A stretch of 64,000 bases of DNA, from positions 1 to 64,000 of the forward strand of contig JAPHEF010000004.1 in assembly GCA_029259535.1 (NCBI GenBank), written 5' to 3'. A program made the translations under genes and the position numbers. The stretch is from Alkanophaga liquidiphilum (GTDB taxonomy: Archaea > Halobacteriota > Syntropharchaeia > Alkanophagales > B39-G2). Below, one piece after another: positions 43,502 through 50,283 of this stretch (the stretch's first letter is position 1; every line of letters begins with the position of its first letter). A model generated the notes under the pieces. The model ran no database searches and was not told the origin of the DNA. It worked only from the letters and a program-made list of their open reading frames with translations.

Positions 43502-44290
43502 ATGGTAACCGTAGCCGAAGTCAACGAAGTATTTGAGAAACAAGGTTTAAAGATAAAGCTGCCGTATCCGGCGGACTGGGAGGTCGCTGACATAAAAATC
43601 GTGGAGAAGAAGGAGTTTGCGAACGTCGTTCGGGTGCTGCTGGCGTTGCGGCTCATCGACAGCGAAGGTCGAGAAATTTCCGACCTTTATTACGGAGAGA
43701 GCGAGGTGAAGCGGGAGCCGAAAGTGAAGCGGGTGGTTGAGCCCTTGGAGGGGCTGAAGAAGGAGTTGCTGCCAGAGCGGGAGTCCGTGAGCTTTGAAAG
43801 CGAGGGGGATGCTCTTCAATATCTAAAAAACGCATTTTCGCATCTGCTTATGGACAAAGGCTACACGCTCGTTGCCGATAAAGAGGAAAGCAAGCACGTT
43901 GACATCTACGCGGAGAAGGGGCGCCGCAAATTTTTTGCGAGCGTAGGTTTGCGAGCGGATGAGACTCTTGCGAGTATTGGCGAGCGGATGATAGAGCTTC
44001 GGGGGAAATACGGCGGCGAGCATGACTACGCCGTCGTTGTCCCAGCTTTCCAAGAGCAGTTCGGCGTCACGCTTAACGACTTCGAAAACTGGCTTACAAG
44101 CTCCGGCGATCGCCTCACAAGATACAAAATCGGCGTCTACGCCGTGGACAACAAAAACCCGAACATCATATATCCGTTGACGGCATATCCGAAGGAGCGA
44201 GACCTGATGGTTTACTTCATGCGGACAACGAGGCACTGGGAAATGATGAAGGAGCAGAGGATGCTAAAGAGGCGGGCTTTTAAGAGCTGA
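43502..44290 (+). CDS. Conserved-looking hypothetical protein
   Basis: 262 residues from ATG 43502 (MVTVAEVNEVFEKQGLKIKL). The N-terminal third is charged; residues about 100-200 contain HVDIYAEKGRRKFFASVGLR and EHDYAVVVPAF, a beta-alpha-beta arrangement with acidic residues that could be a decayed restriction-endonuclease-like fold. No certain family. It precedes a METTL5-like methylase by 56 nt, in the same direction. Confidence 0.65.
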   Translation: MVTVAEVNEVFEKQGLKIKLPYPADWEVADIKIVEKKEFANVVRVLLALRLIDSEGREISDLYYGESEVKREPKVKRVVEPLEGLKKELLPERESVSFESEGDALQYLKNAFSHLLMDKGYTLVADKEESKHVDIYAEKGRRKFFASVGLRADETLASIGERMIELRGKYGGEHDYAVVVPAFQEQFGVTLNDFENWLTSSGDRLTRYKIGVYAVDNKNPNIIYPLTAYPKERDLMVYFMRTTRHWEMMKEQRMLKRRAFKS

Positions 44291-44346
44291 AGCGAGACGC
44301 AAGGCTTATGTAGCTCGCACTCGGCGAGCAGCGGCAGTGCAGCCGG

Positions 44347-45000
44347 ATGAGGAAAAAGGAGCTTGAAATAATTTTAGAGGGGGTTGAGGACCTAAGCGAG
44401 GCGGACGTGCGTAGCGAGCAGTATATGACGCCTGCAGTGGTGGCGGCGGAGCTCCTACACTTCGCATTCATGCGTGGCGAGCTAAGCGGCGTTGTTTACG
44501 ATCTCGGCTGCGGTACCGGCATCCTTGCCATCGGCGCAAAGTTGCTTGGCGCAAAGAAAGTCGTCGGCGTGGACAAAGATGCCCGCTGCATCGAGGTTGC
44601 GAGGAAAAACGCAAAGAAGCTTGGCGTCTCCGTCGAATTTCTGTGTTGCGACGTTCGAGACGTGCGAGCGATGGCAGCGGACGTCGTTGTGATGAACCCT
44701 CCTTTTGGCGCCCAGCGCAGCAACAGGCGGGCGGACCGCATCTTCCTCAAAAAAGCGCTTGAAATTGCACCCATCGTCTATACCATACATAACGCAGGCT
44801 CCGAACCTTTCATCAGAAAGTTTATCTCGCCCCACGTCATAACGCACAAGATAAACGCCAAATTCCCGCTAAAACGCAGGTTCCATTTCCACAAGAAGGA
44901 CGTGAAGGTCATAGAGGTGGAAATTTACAGGCTGGAAGGACGAAAAGAGCGTGAAAAAGAGCTGCGACAAGGCTTTATATCAAGAAAACTTTCTAATTAA
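44347..45000 (+). CDS. METTL5-like N6-adenine RNA methyltransferase
   Basis: 217 residues. SAM-binding motif VVYDLGCGTGILAIGAKLLG, acidic loop VVGVDKDARCIEVARKNAKK and catalytic MNPPFGAQ place it in the archaeal group related to METTL5, which methylates one adenine of small-subunit rRNA. EQYMTPAVVAAELLHFA is the typical N-terminal helix. The stop TAA shares its last base with the start of the next gene. Confidence 0.85.
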   Translation: MRKKELEIILEGVEDLSEADVRSEQYMTPAVVAAELLHFAFMRGELSGVVYDLGCGTGILAIGAKLLGAKKVVGVDKDARCIEVARKNAKKLGVSVEFLCCDVRDVRAMAADVVVMNPPFGAQRSNRRADRIFLKKALEIAPIVYTIHNAGSEPFIRKFISPHVITHKINAKFPLKRRFHFHKKDVKVIEVEIYRLEGRKEREKELRQGFISRKLSN

Positions 45001-46445
45001 TGATGGAAAAAAGAATGCCCCCTGAGCTTGTAGAGGCATTATCTTCGGACAGGGGCTTCTCATTACTGATAAAGGGGGCGCCGGGCACCGGGAAGACGAT
45101 GCTCGCCCTTGAGATACTCAAGGAGTTTGGCGATTCTAATGGCGTTTATCTTTCGACAAGGGTGTCGCCCTCGTCGCTCTACGAGCAGTTCCCGTGGCTC
45201 GAAGACAGCATCCCCCCGCTCAACATTATAGACGCGACGAAGCTTTACGTCTCGGCGGATGCGCCGTTCGGCATACAATCCTTTCCCGAGGTCCTGTATT
45301 CGAGGCTTGGCAAAATAAAGAGACCGGCGACCATCGTGATAGACAGCTGGGACGCCGTGATAGCGCAAGTTGAGGATGAGAAGAGGGTTGTTGCGCTCGA
45401 AGGGGCAATTGCCGAGCTCGTGCGGCAAGCCCGAATAAACCTCGTGCTCGTCTCCGAAAATATGAGCGTAGGCACTCTTGATTACATGGTTGATGGCATA
45501 GTCGTAATGCGGAGTTTTGACATGGATTACAGGATGATACGGGAGCTGGAGATAAAGAAGCTGCGGGGCATCAGGATTCTGCGACACAAGTATCCGTTCA
45601 CGCTGCACGGCGGCAGGTTCCGAAGTTTCCCCGAATTCCGCTTCTACAAGGTCAAAAACCCAAGAACCAAGGTGCTTTCTAACACCGAGGGCTACGTCTC
45701 AACAGGTATAAAAGAATTCGACGAGCTGCTTGGCGGCGGCTACAGACGAGGAGGCTTCATCGTCTTTGACGTGGGTAGCGACATTTCTGCATGGGGCGGC
45801 TTGACGATATTCGGTTTTTCGATCGTGAACGCCGTCAAAAATAAGAATTACGTCGTCTGTCTACCGTTCTCGGGTAGGGGCGAACGCTACGTGCGCTCGC
45901 ACATCATGTCGTTCGTCGGCGAGGATGCATACAACAGATACGTGACCGTTTTCGAGATATGCGAGCTGGAAAAGACCGAGAGCGGGGACGAGGTGCTGTG
46001 CGAAGAGGTAAAGAAAGAGGTAGAGCTGGGCGTAAGAGGTGGAAACGTCATCCCCTTGATGGGAGAGTCCATAGAGGACGACCTTTCGATGGTTCGTAAA
46101 TATATCGGTGGGCTCGACCCGCCCGTGCTCACGATAATAGGGACGGACGTCATAGAGCACCTCTACAGGCTTGAGGAACGGGGGAAGCTAAGCGATGCGA
46201 TTAAAGAGCTGACGGCATATGCCTTGCAGACAAGGGCGAGAGGCGACGTCACGCTCGTCCGCATCACGCCCGAGCTCAAGATGGCGCCGCAAATCATGGA
46301 GATGGCGAGCGCCTGCTTCAGGATAACCACGATCGACCGCACGGTAGTCCTCTACGGTATCCGCCCCGAGACCGGGCATTACTGCCTGAGCACTGAACTT
46401 GTTGAAGAGGACTGCATAATGCCAAAGCTTACTCCTTATGCCTGA
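45000..46445 (+). CDS. RecA-superfamily ATPase, KaiC/GvpD-like
   Basis: 481 residues. First domain: Walker A LLIKGAPGTGKTMLALEIL, Walker B TIVIDSWDAV and an LVLVSE sensor. Second domain (from about 230): STGIKEFDELLGGGYRRGG, the usual KaiC entry motif, but the expected P-loop is replaced by VFDVGSDISAWGG, so only one ATP site looks active. Related archaeal proteins are regulatory. ATG 45000 or 45003. It is followed by a 67-residue gene. Confidence 0.78.
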   Translation: MMEKRMPPELVEALSSDRGFSLLIKGAPGTGKTMLALEILKEFGDSNGVYLSTRVSPSSLYEQFPWLEDSIPPLNIIDATKLYVSADAPFGIQSFPEVLYSRLGKIKRPATIVIDSWDAVIAQVEDEKRVVALEGAIAELVRQARINLVLVSENMSVGTLDYMVDGIVVMRSFDMDYRMIRELEIKKLRGIRILRHKYPFTLHGGRFRSFPEFRFYKVKNPRTKVLSNTEGYVSTGIKEFDELLGGGYRRGGFIVFDVGSDISAWGGLTIFGFSIVNAVKNKNYVVCLPFSGRGERYVRSHIMSFVGEDAYNRYVTVFEICELEKTESGDEVLCEEVKKEVELGVRGGNVIPLMGESIEDDLSMVRKYIGGLDPPVLTIIGTDVIEHLYRLEERGKLSDAIKELTAYALQTRARGDVTLVRITPELKMAPQIMEMASACFRITTIDRTVVLYGIRPETGHYCLSTELVEEDCIMPKLTPYA

Positions 46446-46462
46446 GCGATGGTGAAGAAGCG

Positions 46463-46666
46463 ATGAGCGATGATGACGAGCAGAGGCGGCTTGGGATGGA
46501 GATTGACGTGCAGCCGATGGTCGGTGGAAACATAATAATCACGTTCGGGCGTGTGGACGTTGAGCTGACGAAGGAGCAGGCGGAACACTTAAAAGTACTT
46601 CTTATAGATGCCCTTGAGCGGTGTGAGCGTGACCCGTTCCTCAGAAGGGTCCACGAACGCCAGTAA
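46463..46666 (+). CDS. Small hypothetical protein (67 aa)
   Basis: Begins MSDDDEQRRLGMEIDVQPMV with GGTGA about 10 nt upstream, then GGNIIITFGRVDVELTKEQA and a helix EHLKVLLIDALERCERDPF. Compact beta-beta-helix composition and co-direction 17 nt after the KaiC-like gene support expression. Its last 78 nt overlap, tail to tail, the small protein gene on the other strand. No family recognised. Confidence 0.55.
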   Translation: MSDDDEQRRLGMEIDVQPMVGGNIIITFGRVDVELTKEQAEHLKVLLIDALERCERDPFLRRVHERQ

Positions 46667-46837
46667 CGTGCGCTCCGTCAGTAGGAAAAAATCGTCGCCA
46701 CACCTCTCTTTTATCTCTTCTATGCTCTTGCTGTCGAAATAGATGCGCTTGCCCCGCTCGTTGCCCGCCCGCTGCACCGAGACCACAAGCTCCAAGACCT
46801 CCTTCTCAGCAGCCTTCGTTTCCTTCTTCTCAGTCAT
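46589..46837 (-). CDS. Small protein sharing a domain with the 47823 gene
   Basis: 82 residues, 8 nt after the AAA+ ATPase gene and so probably in its operon. After a charged start (MTEKKETKAAEKE) it reads LELVVSVQRAGNERGKRIYF, DSKSIEEIKE and a C-terminal strand RVTLTPL. The same framework (PLVVSV..G..RG..LYF.SK ... CLIPL) makes up residues 6-60 of the divergent 168-residue protein. Length and strand-helix-strand pattern recall AbrB-like or other small beta domains, without proof. Confidence 0.62.
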   Translation of the reverse strand: MTEKKETKAAEKEVLELVVSVQRAGNERGKRIYFDSKSIEEIKERCGDDFFLLTERTLLAFVDPSEERVTLTPLKGIYKKYF

Positions 46838-46845
46838 GCCTACCC

Positions 46846-47727
46846 CTACGCATACCCAAATACCTTCTCCTCGCTCGCTCCCAGCTCCTTAAAATATTCA
46901 AAAAGCTCAGGAAAAAACTCCTCCATCTTCCTTTCCACAATCTTCAGCTTCGCCACCCGCAGCCAGTATAAGAGCGATGAGCGGCGGCTTTTTATCGCTT
47001 TAAGGAAATCTTCCATGCAAATCTCCCGTGGCGGCTTGCCCTGTAACGCCTCCTCCAGCGGGAAGGTCGCCGCATCGTTGCAAATTTCACGAATATCCGC
47101 CCCGGAGTGGCCGTCGGTGAGCCTTGCCAGCTCCCGCAAGTCCACATCCTCAGCCACGGGTCTACCTTGGAGATGAATCTTAAAAATTTCAACCCGTGCC
47201 TTGAATCCTGGCGGCGGCACGAACAACAGCTTGTCGAAACGCCCCGGACGCATGAGCGCCGGGTCTATGCTCCACGGGGAGTTCGTAGCCGCGAGAATCA
47301 TCACGTCCCCCCGGTCCTCAAAACCGTCAAGCTCCGTCAAAAACGCATTCAAGACCCGCCGCTCGTGGTGTTCGGCGTCCTGATGCGAGCCAATACTATC
47401 GATTTCGTCGAAAAATAGGATTGCCGGGGAGTTTTTCCGTGCTTCCTCGAAGACGAACTGGATGTTCTTGTCAGTCTCGCCATACCACTTGCTCAGCAAG
47501 TCTGCGGTCTTAATGTTGTAGAACTTCGCCTGCACCTCGCCGGCGGTCGCCCGTGCGAGTAGGGTCTTGCCGCAGCCCGGCGGACCGTAGAGCAGGATGC
47601 TGCTTTTCAGCCCCCTTTTGTAAAGCTCGTATAAATCGGGGCGTTTTAACGGATAAATGATAGAGAGCATGATTTCCCGCTTTATCCGCTCGAGGTCGCC
47701 GACGTCGGCGAAGGTGACCCTTTTCAT
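46846..47727 (-). CDS. AAA+ ATPase (single domain, Cdc48/PAN-like)
   Basis: 293 residues. FADVGDLERIKREIMLSIIY, Walker A LLYGPPGCGKTLLARATAGE, Walker B ILFFDEIDSIGS, sensor ATNSPWSIDPALMRPGRFDK with arginine fingers and GHSGADIREICNDAAT. A single AAA module with a short helical C-terminus and no protease, SRH-linked N-domain or membrane segment. ATG 47727 lies 27 nt from a TATA-like CATTTATTG, so probably leaderless; the longer frame crosses the divergent promoter. Followed by the small 82-residue gene. Confidence 0.85.
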   Translation of the reverse strand: MKRVTFADVGDLERIKREIMLSIIYPLKRPDLYELYKRGLKSSILLYGPPGCGKTLLARATAGEVQAKFYNIKTADLLSKWYGETDKNIQFVFEEARKNSPAILFFDEIDSIGSHQDAEHHERRVLNAFLTELDGFEDRGDVMILAATNSPWSIDPALMRPGRFDKLLFVPPPGFKARVEIFKIHLQGRPVAEDVDLRELARLTDGHSGADIREICNDAATFPLEEALQGKPPREICMEDFLKAIKSRRSSLLYWLRVAKLKIVERKMEEFFPELFEYFKELGASEEKVFGYA

Positions 47728-47750
47728 CAGATATACTGGGCGGCACCACA

Positions 47751-47817
47751 ATAAATGCTTTTCCACATGTTCACCGAAAGTTTTATATGCCACTGGTTAC
47801 ATATGTTACACTGGGGA
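47751..47817. promoter_or_regulatory. Divergent promoter with direct repeats
   Basis: Left-facing TATA (ATAAATG, 47751-47757 on the plus strand) serves the AAA+ gene; right-facing TTTTATATGC (47781-47790) serves the gene at 47823. CACTGG occurs at 47791 and again at 47809, on either side of the palindrome-centred TTACATATGTTA. The repeats sit where the right-hand transcript should begin, which would suit an operator. Confidence 0.5.
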
Positions 47818-47822
47818 CACCG

Positions 47823-48329
47823 ATGGAGCGGGATGAGCCTCTCGTCGTGAGCGTGCATGAAAAGGGCGAAAAGCGGGGCCTATCTTTATATTTCGGCAGT
47901 AAAGAGCTTAAGCAGCTCGAAAAGATGGGAATACGCCTCAAGGACGTGAGAAAGTTTGTAGTATTCGTCCGGAACAACAAGATGTGCTTGATACCCCTCT
48001 CCGACGTTGCGAGGCGTGAGCACGAGGACATCGGTGTCCTCTTCGAGATAACAAGCCGCTTGGACGACGTGATGGCGCTAGGCGACGGCGAGCTTGAGGA
48101 GCTGAGCGAGGAGTTGCTCTCGATAATTGTGGAGAGCGGCGTGAGGCTGGCGGCGTCCGAGAAGACTGCGATAATGCGGATGATGAAGGGCGTGCGCACG
48201 AGGGACGTGATGAAAAGCGTGCTCAGCATTTGTGCACGAGCGAACTCTAAGGAAACTCTCGCCGTCATAAATCGGCTTGTTATCTCGAGGTCTAAAGAAA
48301 AAGGAGGTGATGAGGAAGATGGAATCTGA
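47823..48329 (+). CDS. Two-domain small protein of the Mer operon
   Basis: 168 residues. Residues 6-60 (PLVVSVHEKGEKRGLSLYFG, CLIPL) share a domain with the 82-residue protein on the left arm. Residues about 85-155 (LEELSEELLSIIVESGVRLA, IMRMMKGVRTRDVMKSVLSI) share a helical domain with the next gene and with the N-terminus of Mer. A charged tail ends KEKGGDEEDGI. It overlaps the next gene by 11 nt. I do not recognise the family; it is the only one carrying both modules. Confidence 0.68.
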   Translation: MERDEPLVVSVHEKGEKRGLSLYFGSKELKQLEKMGIRLKDVRKFVVFVRNNKMCLIPLSDVARREHEDIGVLFEITSRLDDVMALGDGELEELSEELLSIIVESGVRLAASEKTAIMRMMKGVRTRDVMKSVLSICARANSKETLAVINRLVISRSKEKGGDEEDGI

Positions 48330-48645
48330 AAAGGAAAGAGAGGTAGAAAGAGGCGAGCTGGAGTTCGAGCTGAAGCCCGTAGAGTTCGAGGACGAGGCGG
48401 AGCGGCTGATGGAGGCGGTGCTTGAGCGGGTTGCCGAGATGAGTGATGCCGAACTTCGAGATTTGAGCGACGAGCTTGTAGAGCTTGCCGCTGAGATTGA
48501 TACGGAACTTGACCGCAGGGCTGCGAACACGCTCATGGCGCTTATAAAGGGGCATTACACCGCTTACGCCTTCCGAAATGCCATTGGGACATGCCTAAAG
48601 GTAGCCCCTGATAAGACGCAAGAGGTATTGAGAAGACATACGTGA
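48319..48645 (+). CDS. Small helical protein of the Mer operon
   Basis: 108 residues from ATG 48319, which has GGAGGTGA 8 nt upstream. The N-terminal 35 residues are acidic/charged; residues about 40-100 form the helical module MSDAELRDLSDELVELAAEI and ALIKGHYTAYAFRNAIGTCL. That last string closely matches ALIKGRYTPQAFFNALQVAA in the Mer extension. It ends 3 nt before mer. Unknown function; perhaps a partner that pairs with the same module on Mer. Confidence 0.68.
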   Translation: MESEKEREVERGELEFELKPVEFEDEAERLMEAVLERVAEMSDAELRDLSDELVELAAEIDTELDRRAANTLMALIKGHYTAYAFRNAIGTCLKVAPDKTQEVLRRHT

Positions 48646-48648
48646 GGG

Positions 48649-49935
48649 ATGGAAATGGCTGAAATCACGAGGAATGGCGTGGAAAGGATGTTAAAGCGGC
48701 TGGAGAGGTTCGGGAAAGAGGCGATGGACGAGCTGCTCGACGATATCCTCGCAATTCTGACGAGCGAAGACGTCGAGCGTGCGGCGCTGACGCCGAGAGA
48801 GCGAGCGGACATAATAGCGCTGATAAAGGGGAGATACACGCCGCAGGCGTTCTTCAACGCATTGCAGGTGGCGGCACGCATCTTAGAAGACCAGCGGAAG
48901 GCACTTCCCGCGCGGGAGGTCCTGAAGCCTGTTGAGCGGCGGGTGCAGTTCGGCGTGGAGCTCGTGCCTTCGATGTCGCTGGACAAGGTTGTGGAGTATG
49001 CGAGGCGGTTCGAACTCGGCGGCGCCGACTTCGTCTGGATTACCGACCACTACACGAACAGAGACCCATACGTGACACTCTCCTTGATTGCGAGGGCGAC
49101 TGACGTCATGAACCTCGGCGTCGGCGTCACGAACCCTTACACGCGCCACATCGCTTCGACGGCGTCGGCGGTCGCCTCTCTAGACGAGCTTTCAGAGGGG
49201 CGAGCGGCTCTCGGCTTAGGTCCCGGTGACCGCTCCACACTCGCAGCTCTGAACATCGAGCTGGAGAAGCCGCTGACGCGGGTGAAGGAAACGGTTCTGG
49301 CGTTGAGGGCGTTGTGGAGTGGAGAGCCCGTGAGGTTCGACGGGAAGACAGTGCGGCTCGAGGGGGCAAGGATGAGCTTCAGACCGCCTAACGAAATACC
49401 CATCTACATCGGGGCGCAAGGCCCGAAGATGCTCAGGCTCGCAGGGGAGATTGGCGATGGCGTCCTGATAAACGCCTCCAACGAAAAAGATTTCGAACTG
49501 GCGTCAAAGAACATAAAAAGCGGCGTGGAGGCGGCGAACCGCAAGCTCAAAGACGTAGACGTCGTCGCTTACACATGCTTCTCCGTCGCAGAGAGCGAGG
49601 CGGACGCAAAGAAGGCGGCAACGCCAGTTGTAGCCTTCATCGCCGCAGGTTCGCCAGAAAACGTCCTCGAAAGGCACGGGCTCGACGTCGAAAAGGCTAA
49701 CAAGATGAAAGAGCTCATCTCGAAGGGTAAAATACCCGACGCCTTCGCCCTCGTGGACGACGACTTCATAGAGGCGTTCTCGGTCAGCGGAACGCCAGAA
49801 CAGTGCATAAACAAGATTGAGACCCTACTCAAAGCTGGCGTCACGCAGTTCGTCTTCGGCTCGCCCCTAGGCAAGAAGAAAAAAGATGCCCTACAATTGA
49901 TTACTGAGAAGGTGATGCCTGCGTTCACCGCTTAA
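48649..49935 (+). CDS. mer: F420-dependent methylene-H4MPT reductase with N-terminal helical extension
   Basis: 428 residues. From about residue 99 the protein is a complete Mer (about 330 residues, luciferase-like TIM barrel): FGVELVPSMSLDKVVEYARR, ADFVWITDHYTNRDPYVTLS, LGVGVTNPYTRHIAS, LDELSEGRAALGLGPGDRST, IPIYIGAQGPKMLRLAGEI, VVAFIAAGSPENVLERHGL and EAFSVSGTPEQCINKIE. It interconverts methylene- and methyl-H4MPT with F420. The first 98 residues are extra: a helical module (MDELLDDILAILT, ALIKGRYTPQAFFNALQVAA) also present in the two genes before it. Whether Mer is oxidative or reductive here depends on the organism. Confidence 0.9.
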   Translation: MEMAEITRNGVERMLKRLERFGKEAMDELLDDILAILTSEDVERAALTPRERADIIALIKGRYTPQAFFNALQVAARILEDQRKALPAREVLKPVERRVQFGVELVPSMSLDKVVEYARRFELGGADFVWITDHYTNRDPYVTLSLIARATDVMNLGVGVTNPYTRHIASTASAVASLDELSEGRAALGLGPGDRSTLAALNIELEKPLTRVKETVLALRALWSGEPVRFDGKTVRLEGARMSFRPPNEIPIYIGAQGPKMLRLAGEIGDGVLINASNEKDFELASKNIKSGVEAANRKLKDVDVVAYTCFSVAESEADAKKAATPVVAFIAAGSPENVLERHGLDVEKANKMKELISKGKIPDAFALVDDDFIEAFSVSGTPEQCINKIETLLKAGVTQFVFGSPLGKKKKDALQLITEKVMPAFTA

Positions 49936-49971
49936 TTTTTCCTATTTTTCGGTTTTAACTTCTAAATTTTT
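49935..49971 (+). terminator. T-rich terminator after mer
   Basis: Three T-tracts (ATTTTTCC, ATTTTTCGG, TTTTAAC...AATTTTT) follow the mer stop directly. Confidence 0.5.
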
Positions 49972-50018
49972 AGGATGATTATATTTGCCCTCTATGAATA
50001 TGTGACGAAGCTGCGGGT

Positions 50019-50136
50019 ATATCCTGCGGTCAGGGGCAGCGTGCCCAGCCCGACGGGGGCGGTTCGTTCTGAACCACACCCCCCAACCTCATGCATCCGG
50101 TGGATGCCCCTTACTTCAGTGCGGGAAGGAGGTCAC
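50019..50136 (+). repeat. Solo right end of the tnpB element (omega-RNA-like)
   Basis: 118 bp matching the 3' end of the tnpB element (about 2270-2381): a GGGGCxGCGTGC lead, CAGCCCGACGGGG, CCCCCAACCTC, GTGGATGCCCC...GTGCGGG and the exact terminus GGAGGTCAC. No tnpB coding sequence or left end is recognisable upstream. It lies between mer and pheT in a gap of about 350 bases that shows nothing else. Confidence 0.6.
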
Positions 50137-50283
50137 GTATATCCCAAATGTATCTATTCTTAAGCAATTTTTTCATCATAGCCTTGTCCAGCCACTTCTC
50201 TTTATGGTTGGCTAAAGACGCGGGAGTTAGCAGCGACACATTCTTAAAGATGAAACCAAAAGTTAAGGAGGCGGTAGGTCGAG

